Positions 53,625-62,049 of a stretch of 64,000 nt of DNA are shown in pieces. A program made the position numbers and the translations under genes. The DNA is taken from positions 1 through 64,000 of the forward strand of contig CAMWXB010000013.1 of NCBI GenBank assembly GCA_947178125.1, written 5' to 3'. The notes beneath the pieces are model-generated. The model did not search any database. It worked only from the letters and a program-made list of their open reading frames with translations, and was not told the DNA's origin. Within the stretch, counting starts at the first letter, position 1, and each line of letters begins with the position of its first letter. Source of the DNA: an uncultured Lachnospiraceae bacterium. Its GTDB lineage: Bacteria; Bacillota; Clostridia; Lachnospirales; Lachnospiraceae.

Positions 53625-54626
53625 ATGGAAAAAGTTACGATGAAAGACATTGCCGACGCACTCAATATCTCAAGAGTCACCGTCAGCAAAGCATTTAATA
53701 ATCAGGCCGGCGTATCCGATTCGCTTAGGGAAATGATTTTGGATAAAGCAAAAGAACTCGGATACGCGAAGCTTCCCTACCAGGCTATGAGTCCTGTCGC
53801 ACGCGATGAGCGCACCGTCGCCCTCGTCGTGTCAAGACCGGATTCCTCCGCATTCTGGACAAATCTGATCCACCGCATGGCGCAGGAACTTTCCGAATAC
53901 AATCTGAATCTGATGTATATTTACGTTCCTTCCACCTTTACCAAGGATTTCACGCTGCCTTCCATCCTTTCAAATGAAGGCGTGGAAAGCTTTGCTGTCA
54001 TCAATGTATACGACCCTGTCATTTTAGGCATGGTAAACGACCTCCCGACGCCGAAGGTCTTTCTCGACACCATTCCGACCCTGACAGACCGCAGACTGCA
54101 CGGCGACCTTCTTTTGATCGAAGGTTTCTGCACGGAGGCCGAAATCACGGAATCGCTGGTGGAAAACGGCCATAAAGAAATCGGATTCCTGGGCGATATC
54201 TGCTATGCGCAGACAAATAAAGAACGGTATCTTGGCTACCGTTCCTGTATGGATAAATATGGACTGCCCATCCGTCCGGAGTACTGTCTCACGACAAGCA
54301 TCGGCATTTTCTCCTACGAGAAGGAAATCTATGCCTTTCTGGACTCCCTGACCGACTGGCCTACCGCCTTCGTATGCGTCAGCGATTATGTCGCTCATTT
54401 CGCGCAGCAGTACATGGATGAGTATCCGCAGAAGCTCCCCCATCCCGTTACGCTGACCGGTTTTGACAACACCGAGGAATACAGCAATGTGACCGGAAAA
54501 ATCACCACCGCCAATGTTCCGACAGGACTGCTCGGAAAAAGACTGGCCCTGCAGCTGCTGTTCCGGACAACCCATCCGGAAGCGCCCCACGAACTGACCT
54601 TTATCAAGCCGTCGATCATTCCGTAG
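53625..54626 (+). CDS. LacI-family transcriptional regulator
   Basis: A 333-residue regulator with an N-terminal helix-turn-helix (MKDIADALNISRVTVSKAFN), the hinge region, and a periplasmic-binding-protein-like effector domain that ends with FDNTEEYSNVTGKITTANVP. The ATG at 53625 follows GGGGGATTATC. It is divergent from the N-glycan permease operon, the standard place for a local LacI-type controller, so a glycan-derived inducer is likely. It ends 18 nt from the convergent kinase gene. Confidence 0.92.
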   Translation: MEKVTMKDIADALNISRVTVSKAFNNQAGVSDSLREMILDKAKELGYAKLPYQAMSPVARDERTVALVVSRPDSSAFWTNLIHRMAQELSEYNLNLMYIYVPSTFTKDFTLPSILSNEGVESFAVINVYDPVILGMVNDLPTPKVFLDTIPTLTDRRLHGDLLLIEGFCTEAEITESLVENGHKEIGFLGDICYAQTNKERYLGYRSCMDKYGLPIRPEYCLTTSIGIFSYEKEIYAFLDSLTDWPTAFVCVSDYVAHFAQQYMDEYPQKLPHPVTLTGFDNTEEYSNVTGKITTANVPTGLLGKRLALQLLFRTTHPEAPHELTFIKPSIIP

Positions 54627-54644
54627 TTTCAAAACCGCCACATT

Positions 54645-56114
54645 CTAATCCGCAATCTGCAGCATCACCCGCAGCACGCAGCATTCCTCTCCGGCATACA
54701 GTTCCTTACCGATTTCCATCCCGCCGAAGTATTTGTGTGCTGCATGGCGTATGTTCTCCAGCCCGAAACCATGCCCTTCACCATTCTTCGTGGTCATGGG
54801 CAGACCGCTCTGTTCATCCCGCATCAGTTCGCCTGTATAGCTGTTCGCCACTTCTATCATGTACATATTCTTTTTCAGATAAGAAACGACCGCTATATGC
54901 GCGCTTTTGCCTGCATTCTTTTCGTTTGATACCATCTCTTTCACAGATGCGTTCTTTCCGTTTGATACCGCCGCTTTCACAAATGCGCTATCCCGCTCTA
55001 CCGCCTCGACGGCATTGGACAGGGCATTCTGTAGGATGATGCTGATATCAAAAGCATTAATCTTTTCACCTGGCGGATAATGGAAATCACAGTCAAAAAT
55101 GATTCCTTTTTCTTCCATCTGCCGCTTTTTACCGGACAAAATAACATCCGTCACAGGATTGCCGCTTGCCGTATGGAAAGAAACATCCTGTACTTCTTTT
55201 CGAAGTTCTCCGGCGTACTTTTCCGCCTCTTCGTACGCGCCCCGGTCATACAGCCGTTCCAATGTCATGAGATGATTCCCCATATCGTGGCGCAGCTTGC
55301 GCATATCCCTATAAAGCCGCTCGACTTCCCCGATATGGTTCTCCAGATCCTGTACCTGCCTTGAAAATACCTCCCGCTTTTTATCCTCTTCCTGCTCGTT
55401 CTTCCACTGCCGGAACACATAAGCCGTCACGAGAATCGTAACAAAGCAGAGCACGCTGTATAGCAGCATGAGCCAATCGTAACTTCCATAGAGATTCCAC
55501 GGGCTCCTTCCGGTATCCCGCTGATAAATATCCTGATAATAGCGCAGTATTCCATAAGCGAATGCGCCGAATACAGCAGGCGTTGCTAATAGGAGAAATT
55601 CCTTGACGTTCATATGTTCCCGCCGGCGGCCGTAAGCCCACAGCATACACTTGACCGCACCGTACATGAGAAACCCACCGAAAATTGTCTCTGCGCCTGT
55701 CTGTATCACATATTCCACGAACCAGATCATTTCGGTCTTATTGGGAAATGTCTCCACAAAAAGCCGGAAGACTTCATTGTTGACACAGGCCACGATACGC
55801 CACGCCTGCCAGCGTACACAGAAAAAAGCAACCGCAAGGAACGCCTTCTGGGCAATATATTCCCTGTCGATATGAACCATAACGAGAAAAGCCGCGAACG
55901 CAAGACAGACATAGATGAGCATCACATTTACAGGGAATGGACACCATTCAAAAAAGAAACTGGCCGCAGCATATGCTGCGCCGACACGCCATGTTTTCTT
56001 CTTTTCCTCCAGAAAAGGCTTCACCCAGAACACAAGACAGTAAGCGGTAAAGAAAGTTCGGCAGATTTGATAAATAACCGTAGCGGTCTCATAATATCGT
56101 TCTATTTCGTTCAT
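54645..56114 (-). CDS. AgrC/GHKL-type sensor histidine kinase without a regulator
   Basis: A 489-residue membrane kinase. About six N-terminal helices (residues 10-245) resemble peptide-sensing AgrC/ComD proteins. The phospho-acceptor motif is KLRHDMGNHLMTL and the GHKL ATPase has N box ILQNALSNAVEAV and G box GEGHGFGLENI. Between these boxes lies a 12-residue unit present twice (FVKAAVSNGKNA, SVKEMVSNEKNA), matching a 36-bp tandem duplication at 54914-54985. Such kinases usually pair with a LytTR regulator, but none is adjacent; the Septu pair lies upstream instead. AAAGGGGGCTGTGCAA precedes the ATG. Confidence 0.88.
   Translation of the reverse strand: MNEIERYYETATVIYQICRTFFTAYCLVFWVKPFLEEKKKTWRVGAAYAAASFFFEWCPFPVNVMLIYVCLAFAAFLVMVHIDREYIAQKAFLAVAFFCVRWQAWRIVACVNNEVFRLFVETFPNKTEMIWFVEYVIQTGAETIFGGFLMYGAVKCMLWAYGRRREHMNVKEFLLLATPAVFGAFAYGILRYYQDIYQRDTGRSPWNLYGSYDWLMLLYSVLCFVTILVTAYVFRQWKNEQEEDKKREVFSRQVQDLENHIGEVERLYRDMRKLRHDMGNHLMTLERLYDRGAYEEAEKYAGELRKEVQDVSFHTASGNPVTDVILSGKKRQMEEKGIIFDCDFHYPPGEKINAFDISIILQNALSNAVEAVERDSAFVKAAVSNGKNASVKEMVSNEKNAGKSAHIAVVSYLKKNMYMIEVANSYTGELMRDEQSGLPMTTKNGEGHGFGLENIRHAAHKYFGGMEIGKELYAGEECCVLRVMLQIAD
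54914..54985. repeat. 36-bp in-frame tandem duplication in the GHKL kinase
   Basis: Two 36-bp units (54914-54949 and 54950-54985) share CGTTTGATACC and TTTCACA-x-ATG words and encode the repeated 12-residue insert. The units have since diverged at several positions, so the event is not recent. Confidence 0.7.
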
Positions 56115-56161
56115 TTGCACAGCCCCCTTTAACCCAATAGCCACTCTCGCCGGCAGATGAT

Positions 56162-56190
56162 ATTATAGACACAAATCTATCGTTTGGCAA
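56162..56190 (-). promoter_or_regulatory. Promoter of the AgrC-like kinase gene
   Basis: TTGCCA (56185-56190) and TATAAT (56162-56167) with a 17-nt spacer, about 48 nt before the start codon. It sits just beyond the ptuB stop codon. Confidence 0.7.
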
Positions 56191-56197
56191 ATCATAC

Positions 56198-56869
56198 CTA
56201 TTCGGAAAGACAGTCTCTTAAACAGTCAACAATCGCCATACAATACGGAATATAAGAATCATTATCTTTATTAGAATAGTAATCAATAAAATCCCTTATA
56301 TTCTCATCTGAATATCGCTCTTCATCATAAACTTCCGAACTTTCTATAGCATTGCGTCTGTTTCGTATTAGATGATAATTATCAAGTCCCATTTGGGTTA
56401 TCATTTTCTGTGCAATATTTGTTGTAGGCTTCCTTGGCACACTATGTATTTTCCCGTCAATGGAATATTTAAACATCCGCTCAACTTCTGTTTTCGCTGG
56501 TGAAATCATCTCCTCATCCCACCAATCTTCCTTCTTATGCCCACAATGCCCGTCAGAATCAGTAATTCCTTCTCCATTGCAGGAAGCGAACATATTCTTA
56601 TATTCCAAATCAATCTGCGGAAAGAAAGTTTTAGGCCAAAAATGCTCAATATGTGAATTATTCAGAAATACTCTTTTCATACAATAGCAGCAAATATTGC
56701 CCTGCTCCTTAATTAACTGTTTGCGCAAACGTTGTCGCCGCATTTTTCCATCCCGATCATTTGTGGAAAAATCATTTTTGTAATGTGCTTCTCTGCCATT
56801 TTCACTTTTAAAATCCTGTTTCCAGGCCTCAAACCACTCCGGTGAGTCTCCTTTATTAATTCTTTTCAT
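56198..56869 (-). CDS. ptuB: Septu defence HNH nuclease PtuB
   Basis: A 223-residue HNH endonuclease of the PtuB/TIGR02646 type, the effector of the Septu anti-phage system. Cysteines in NICCYCMKR (about 60-65), the catalytic SHIEHFWPK (His73, His76), LEYKNMFASCNGE and the HCGHKK segment give the expected zinc-finger HNH order. The start at 56869 overlaps the end of ptuA by 14 nt; a frame to 56887 adds six residues inside ptuA. It is expected to cleave nucleic acid when PtuA senses infection. Base composition is much more AT-rich than its neighbours, consistent with transfer. Confidence 0.85.
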   Translation of the reverse strand: MKRINKGDSPEWFEAWKQDFKSENGREAHYKNDFSTNDRDGKMRRQRLRKQLIKEQGNICCYCMKRVFLNNSHIEHFWPKTFFPQIDLEYKNMFASCNGEGITDSDGHCGHKKEDWWDEEMISPAKTEVERMFKYSIDGKIHSVPRKPTTNIAQKMITQMGLDNYHLIRNRRNAIESSEVYDEERYSDENIRDFIDYYSNKDNDSYIPYCMAIVDCLRDCLSE

Positions 56870-58142
56870 TTCGTTTTCCCCGTGCAATCAGTACTCTTGC
56901 CTTTGCAACTCCATCCACATATCCATTGGATATTTCATCTAATTTATCTGCTATTTTTTCTGCCTGAGTAAATTCTTTATTGCTAATATACTCGTACATT
57001 TCCTCCACCAACTGCTTAATTTCTGCATTTACTGAAGCAGTTCTCATTACTTCCTCTAAAATTACATTTGCATCCCATCCAATAAAAGATTTATATTGCT
57101 GGAGACTCACTTTATCATTCTCCCGCAACATATAAAATAGATTAAATGTGTCATCCAGTTCTCCTAAAATTTGTGGCGAATGCGTCGTAATGATAAACTG
57201 GATATTTGGAAAGGTCTGTCGTAAAACATTCATTACTTTTCTTTGCCAGGAAGTATGCATATGAAGATCCAACTCATCAATCAAAACAACCCCCTGCCCA
57301 TCAAGCGGATTTGATAATTGAGGATTTGCCAACGCCATCCTGCGTGCCAAGTCACCAAATAAAGCAATTGTACATTTTTCTCCATCTGATAATTGATTTA
57401 TCTTTAGATACCGCCCATCTTTTCTCACCTTCATTGCTAATGGCCTTCTATCGATATGAATATCATCAAAACCATCGAGCATAGCAAGCATAGCCTTTTT
57501 TACCGCTAACAGACTTCTATCCTCGTAGGCATCGTTTTTTCTCACTTTTTCCTGATTTTCAATATCTTCCTGATTACGAAACCACATAAACAATGTTCTA
57601 AAATCAATCTTACTTTCTATCGCTTTATCAAATGCACTAAGCTTAGTAAACTGTCCATTTTTAGCTCTCAGTGGGACATCAAAAACAGACCTGTTAACGC
57701 CATAATTTACAAAAACAGGCATATTCTTCATATCTTCTTTTTCAATCCAGTTTCCATTGCCGTCATCATTTCCCTTTTCAATATAATATTCTTCAAATAA
57801 AGCAACCAGTTCTCTTAATTCGCTCATTCTATGCTTTCTACCTCCAGATCTGAAAATAGAACGAGAATATTCTTTTAACCTTCCATCTGGGAACTGAAAT
57901 ACCACATTAATTTCAGCCCTTGTCTTTCCATAACTAATATCATCAAGTTCTAATTGCGCCAGCTTTTTTTTTGAAGATACAAGCAGAGATATAATATTTG
58001 CGTAAATCAAATCGATTGCTCGTAATATCGTTGATTTTCCTACACCATTAATGCCAAATAGAATTGTACTTTTTCCCTCAAATGGTATTTCCAAATTATC
58101 GATTCCTTTAAAATTTGAAACCTTAATCATCTTAACTCTCAT
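56856..58142 (-). CDS. ptuA: Septu defence ATPase PtuA
   Basis: A 428-residue AAA15/OLD-like ATPase, the sensor and regulatory part of Septu. Walker A is FGINGVGKSTIL (about 29-40), the ABC-like signature is QLSDGEKCTIALFGDL, Walker B is VVLIDELDLHMH, and FIITTHSPQIL is the following His switch. The TOPRIM domain of full OLD nucleases is absent, and the nuclease is provided by ptuB. The gene overlaps ptuB and has a -10-like TATAAT upstream but a weak -35. The retron Ec78 system uses the same pair plus a reverse transcriptase; none was seen here, so plain Septu is the better call. Confidence 0.85.
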   Translation of the reverse strand: MRVKMIKVSNFKGIDNLEIPFEGKSTILFGINGVGKSTILRAIDLIYANIISLLVSSKKKLAQLELDDISYGKTRAEINVVFQFPDGRLKEYSRSIFRSGGRKHRMSELRELVALFEEYYIEKGNDDGNGNWIEKEDMKNMPVFVNYGVNRSVFDVPLRAKNGQFTKLSAFDKAIESKIDFRTLFMWFRNQEDIENQEKVRKNDAYEDRSLLAVKKAMLAMLDGFDDIHIDRRPLAMKVRKDGRYLKINQLSDGEKCTIALFGDLARRMALANPQLSNPLDGQGVVLIDELDLHMHTSWQRKVMNVLRQTFPNIQFIITTHSPQILGELDDTFNLFYMLRENDKVSLQQYKSFIGWDANVILEEVMRTASVNAEIKQLVEEMYEYISNKEFTQAEKIADKLDEISNGYVDGVAKARVLIARGKRNEKN

Positions 58143-58269
58143 CATTCACCTCATAATATCAACATACGTTTTATAATAGAATTATAGCATAATTCCAATA
58201 AAAATAAACGTAAAGCTCCAAAGAAATTACTCTGTATCCAAAGAAATCAGACCGCAGTATACAAATTTT

Positions 58270-58298
58270 TTGTATCCTTTCCATATAAATGCTATAAT
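58270..58298 (+). promoter_or_regulatory. Promoter of the amidohydrolase gene at 58330
   Basis: TTGTAT (58270-58275) and TATAAT (58293-58298) with a 17-nt spacer, about 31 nt before the start codon. It is divergent from the ptuA upstream region. Confidence 0.7.
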
Positions 58299-58329
58299 AC
58301 TTGCAAAAAAAGAAAAGAGGGGTAATCCT

Positions 58330-59250
58330 ATGAAAATTATAGACGCACACATTCATCTCTGTCAGAGCCTGAATGGTTTCGGAGCAAAAGGGGAACTTCG
58401 CTGCATCGGCGGCGGATTTGTAGAATATGCGGACGGAAGCACTTTTCAGATGTTCCCCGCGGAACTCGGCGAATACAACGTGACGCCGGAAGCGGTTCTT
58501 TCGCTGATGGACCGTGAGGGCGTGGAGAAAGCCGTGATGCTCCAGGGCAATTTTATCGGCCCCCAGAATCTCTATACATGGGAAGCGATGCAGAAATATC
58601 CGGACCGTTTCACGGGCGCGGCATGCTACGACCCATTTTGCAGAAAATATCAGGATGTCCGCAGGCATCTCTTCGAAGAATTGAAATTCCCCATCGTAAA
58701 GTTCGAAGTCAGCGACGGAAGCGGACTCATGAGCTATCACAGGGAGTTTGCGCTGAACGGGGAAATGATGGAAGAACAGCTTTGCTATGCGGAATCGCTG
58801 GGACTGACGGTGGTATTCGATATCGGCCGACATGGCGGTTGCTGCTGGCAGGTACAGGAACTGGCTGCCGCGGCCAGACGCCATCCCGGACTGCAGTTCG
58901 TGGTCTGCCATCTTCTGGCCCCGCAGGGACGAAGTTATGAAAACGACTGGCGTGAAGCGATGAAAGCGCTAAATCTTGACAATGTAGTCTTTGACCTCGC
59001 CAGTCTAAGCAGCAACCAGCGGCCCGAACCATATCCCTATCCCACCGCCATATGGTTTATCAAAGAAGCGATGCACATCCTCGGCGCAGACCGTATGATG
59101 TGGGGCAGCGACCTTCCGAGCAACCTCTGCCGGGATTCCTACCGCCATCTCTTCGACTATATTCTGGAAAGTCATGTATTTACAGAACGTGAAAAAGAGT
59201 CCATGCTTCGGAATACCGCAGACAGAATTTATTTTGTATCGAAGCATTAG
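58330..59250 (+). CDS. Amidohydrolase 2 (ACMSD-like) family protein
   Basis: A 306-residue TIM-barrel metal-dependent hydrolase or decarboxylase. The N-terminal HIH motif (KIIDAHIHLCQSL), a central Lys or Asp region around PIVKFEVSDGSG, a barrel His in VVCHLLAP and the final Asp in MMWGSDLPSN match the Amidohydro_2 pattern. Substrate is not predictable. The ATG at 58330 has GAGGGG upstream; the frame extends to 58270 but would begin inside the promoter. It is a single gene between the Septu pair and the convergent carboxypeptidase. Confidence 0.85.
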   Translation: MKIIDAHIHLCQSLNGFGAKGELRCIGGGFVEYADGSTFQMFPAELGEYNVTPEAVLSLMDREGVEKAVMLQGNFIGPQNLYTWEAMQKYPDRFTGAACYDPFCRKYQDVRRHLFEELKFPIVKFEVSDGSGLMSYHREFALNGEMMEEQLCYAESLGLTVVFDIGRHGGCCWQVQELAAAARRHPGLQFVVCHLLAPQGRSYENDWREAMKALNLDNVVFDLASLSSNQRPEPYPYPTAIWFIKEAMHILGADRMMWGSDLPSNLCRDSYRHLFDYILESHVFTEREKESMLRNTADRIYFVSKH

Positions 59251-59265
59251 AGCAGCTTCGCAATC

Positions 59266-60717
59266 CTAACGTTTCCCGGCAGTCTGCAGGATCCGGTTCA
59301 CTGCCGCCTCGGCATGCGTGGGCAGATTTCCGGCAGCTGAAGCATCTGCTCCCGACTCCGGTTCTCTCATGCCCATATAAAAGGTATTCAGAGCGTATCT
59401 TGCCAACAATCCCGAGACACGCCCCCGCTCTATGGAATCCTCAGTTCCCAGTACGACCACGACAAGATCATGCTTCATGGTTCCGTCATCCGCCGTCAGG
59501 GATGTGACCAGACACGCTCCGGCTTTGTTGGTCGTTCCGGTCTTCAGACCGGTGGTTTCGGGAAGATTGTGTAAAAGCGGATTGGTATTGCGCACTTCAA
59601 GATTGAGGGATTCCAAAGCGGCCTCTTCCAGAGAAGTGATATCCGTAATCTGGGGATAGACTTTCAAAAGATAAGAGACCAGCCGGAACATATCCTCCGC
59701 GCTCATACTGTTCTGGCGCTTTGCGGGAACCGGGTCTTCCGTAAAAGAGGGCAGACCGTTGCTGTTGAAAAAGACGGCCTGAGAAAGTCCCAGTTCCTGC
59801 GCTTTCTGATTCATCATCTGAACAAAAGCCTCCTCCGAGCCGGCAATCGCTTCGGCCAGACACAGCGCGCATTCGTTGCTGGAAGGCAGAAGGGCGCCTG
59901 TTAAAAGTTCCTGCACGCTAATCTGTTCTCCGGCTTTCAGGGGAATCACCCCATCGCTCGATTCGGCCAATGTCTGAACAGTTTCCGAGATGGTGACCTG
60001 CTCTTCAAGTGCAATCTGCCCCGCTGAGATGGCATCCATTGCCAGGAGACAGGTCATCAGTTTCGTGGTACTGGCTATAGGGTAGGAAGTTTCAGCGTGA
60101 TACTGGTAATAGAGTTCCCCGGTAGTGGCATCTCCTACCAGCACGCTGTTGACCCCATAGAAATAACCGGCCTGTTCCAGCGCGTCTGGCGAAATGTTAA
60201 AAGGCTCCTGTGTATGAATCTGCAGAGAGCCTGCGGCGGGAACGGTAATCTCCACATCCAGGATCATCGCAATATCCGCGGCCATCATGAAACAATCATA
60301 ACCGCCGGAAGGCAGTTCCATAATCAGGGTATAGTAAGATACCTTCTCTTCATTCACCTTAAATTCGTTTCGCCGCAGGGAAACATCCGGGTTTTCGTCA
60401 TCTTCCCAGGGAGTATTTTCCACGCCCACAGGTGTATAGACATTTCCCAAATTCAGGGAGACGGCATTTTTCGTAACTTCCAGAGAAAAGGATTTATCCG
60501 TATCTTTCAGAAGCACGGCAATGTCACGCAAAGAGAAATAAGTGTTATTGTCATAGCTGTAATCCAGCGTTTTTACCGTGTATGCGGTGCCGCTATCCGT
60601 CTGTACCCGGCAGGTCCCGGGAATTTCGTAACTCGCGGCCACCCTGACAGGCAGGATGGAACATACCAGAATAACGGACAATATCAGAGAACTCATTTTC
60701 AGCAGTATTTTTTTCAT
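59266..60717 (-). CDS. D-alanyl-D-alanine carboxypeptidase with N-terminal stalk domain
   Basis: A secreted serine carboxypeptidase (DacA/PBP5 type, family S11) that trims the D-Ala of peptidoglycan peptides. A signal peptide (about 1-29) is followed by a domain resembling the copper amine oxidase N-terminal fold (about 30-165, YFSLRDIAVLL). The penicillin-binding domain has IASTTK (Ser216, Lys219), the SSN motif in LLPSSNECAL, and LKTGTT as the KTG motif. The usual C-terminal beta domain and amphipathic anchor are not evident. AGAGGAGATTCC precedes the ATG. It starts 17 nt after the membrane-protein gene upstream, so they are probably an operon. Confidence 0.92.
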   Translation of the reverse strand: MKKILLKMSSLILSVILVCSILPVRVAASYEIPGTCRVQTDSGTAYTVKTLDYSYDNNTYFSLRDIAVLLKDTDKSFSLEVTKNAVSLNLGNVYTPVGVENTPWEDDENPDVSLRRNEFKVNEEKVSYYTLIMELPSGGYDCFMMAADIAMILDVEITVPAAGSLQIHTQEPFNISPDALEQAGYFYGVNSVLVGDATTGELYYQYHAETSYPIASTTKLMTCLLAMDAISAGQIALEEQVTISETVQTLAESSDGVIPLKAGEQISVQELLTGALLPSSNECALCLAEAIAGSEEAFVQMMNQKAQELGLSQAVFFNSNGLPSFTEDPVPAKRQNSMSAEDMFRLVSYLLKVYPQITDITSLEEAALESLNLEVRNTNPLLHNLPETTGLKTGTTNKAGACLVTSLTADDGTMKHDLVVVVLGTEDSIERGRVSGLLARYALNTFYMGMREPESGADASAAGNLPTHAEAAVNRILQTAGKR

Positions 60718-60734
60718 GGAATCTCCTCTCCCGC

Positions 60735-61520
60735 TCATTGCTCCTGCGTCTGTTTTAACGTGTACATAATAGGATAATCTTCTGAAAAAAGTCCAACAGG
60801 GCCGGAATCAGAGGTGGCGGAACCGATCTCCTCCAACAAGATCAGTCGGGAATCCGTCCTGGTATAGTATTCCGCCTTCGCATCAGCAGACCAGCCGGCA
60901 TCGAACTGTCTTGTCAAAATGCCCTCCGCCGTTTCATAGGTGCCGCTGCCCTCATATTGTGCCTGCAAGTCTTCCAGAGAAGGCAGCAGCGCAGGACCAG
61001 AGGTCATCAAATAGGAAATTGTGGACATCCCAAAAGTCTCGGCCACAAGCGCCTCGATGTCTTCCTCTTCCATACTGCCCGTATAGCCTGCCATGCGGAG
61101 CCTCTCTGCCAGAATTTCCCGAAAAGCCGCGGCTAACGCCCCATAGGCAGCCTGACTGCAGGCATCGTAGCTTTCCGGCAGGACAGTACAACGGAAATTT
61201 CCGCCGGTGCGGTCAGTCTGCTCCAAAGTCAGCTCAACCTGAACGGTCAACCCCTGCATACGGGATTCCATCTCCTCCAGAGAGACAGACACGGCCTCTA
61301 TATCCTGCAGCCAGCCAAATGCTGTGGCAGCGGCATGTTCTGTCATATCCACATCCGCTGTCCACTCTCCCGATACACTCCCGCCGCCCGACGCAAAAAA
61401 GTGCAGATACGCCAAAAGTGCGGTGGATATGCCCAAGGTCAGAAGCAGTATGAGCAATATCGTATTTTTTACGGTATTTTTTATCGCATTTTTTCTGGTT
61501 TTTTTAGCTTTTTTTCTCAT
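60735..61520 (-). CDS. Membrane-anchored extracellular protein of unknown function
   Basis: A 261-residue protein with a very basic N-terminus (MRKKAKKTRKNAIKNTVKN), one membrane helix (about 20-44) and an extracellular domain of about 210 residues rich in helices. I recognise no family. The ATG at 61520 has a run of six Gs upstream; the frame runs to 61709, but that part overlaps the decayed kinase. It lies upstream of the D,D-carboxypeptidase with a 17-nt gap, which suggests a cell-wall role. A kinase may once have been its upstream partner. Confidence 0.65.
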   Translation of the reverse strand: MRKKAKKTRKNAIKNTVKNTILLILLLTLGISTALLAYLHFFASGGGSVSGEWTADVDMTEHAAATAFGWLQDIEAVSVSLEEMESRMQGLTVQVELTLEQTDRTGGNFRCTVLPESYDACSQAAYGALAAAFREILAERLRMAGYTGSMEEEDIEALVAETFGMSTISYLMTSGPALLPSLEDLQAQYEGSGTYETAEGILTRQFDAGWSADAKAEYYTRTDSRLILLEEIGSATSDSGPVGLFSEDYPIMYTLKQTQEQ

Positions 61521-61542
61521 TGCGCCCCCCGTCCGCAGCCTC

Positions 61543-61931
61543 CTAATTTTCGATATCCGCGTCTTCTTCATTCGAAACGGATGTCGTCTTATTTGCATTG
61601 ACTCTCCCCAGATTTCTCTCCTGATAATCAATCGTAATGGATAAATCCGTCCATGGCCCCTGGATACCTTTTGATCTGAATTGCTCGAGCAGTTTAAAAT
61701 TGCCGTCATTATCCACCATAATATTGTCAGGACTGATATCTCTATGGATAATCCCTTCTTTATGCAATGCCTGATTTAGCTATGGCAACAGGTACAACTT
61801 GAGTCGTCTTACCCGAAGTAACATATGTTATCCCAAAACCACCTTCGCCAAGAACCGTATGGATGCGGTACCTCTTTTGAATCTTCCGTATTATCTCTAT
61901 TAATATATACGGTCTTTTCATCATCTCTCAT
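61543..61931 (-). pseudogene. Decayed Ser/Thr protein kinase
   Basis: Remnants of a bacterial Hanks-type kinase in two frames. MRDDEKTVYIN (from 61931) is followed after a frameshift by KRYRIHTVLGEGGFGITYV, the glycine loop, and then [12 protein letters not shown] and a stop, so the VAIK lysine is lost. After a large internal deletion the reading resumes at [18 protein letters not shown], which keeps the catalytic HRD loop. It then jumps from FKLL directly to [14 protein letters not shown], so the DFG segment and activation loop are gone. GAAGGA precedes the first ATG. At under 400 bp in total, a functional kinase is impossible. Confidence 0.85.
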
Positions 61932-61983
61932 TCTGATATGTTCCTTCACTATGCAATGATCGTTTTAATAACCATATCTTTCT

Positions 61984-62020
61984 CTCAGCCTGCAAACTCT
62001 GGAGCGAAGCTGAAATCGTC
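61984..62020. repeat. CTCAGCCTGC-type intergenic repeat, third copy
   Basis: CTCAGCCTGCAAACTCTG and following bases align with the segments at 13679 and 23250 (shared CTCA-x-CCTGC, then GC-x, then AAAT or AAACT). TCAGC/GCTGA can form a short stem. It lies between the kinase remnant and the second MCP stop. Confidence 0.4.
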
Positions 62021-62049
62021 CTGATACCAGTATTCGCTGTGAAAATATA

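Noticed and set aside
56856-58142. Retron Ec78-type system instead of Septu
   Set aside because: No reverse transcriptase gene or retron-like ncRNA was found beside ptuA/ptuB in this window.
58171-58911. A 246-codon minus-strand frame
   Set aside because: It overlaps the plus-strand amidohydrolase with HIH and Asp motifs and a good promoter; the minus frame looks like a mirror of it.
61521-61709. N-terminal extension of the 60735-61520 protein
   Set aside because: It lies over the decayed kinase and has no ribosome site; the ATG at 61520 has a strong one.
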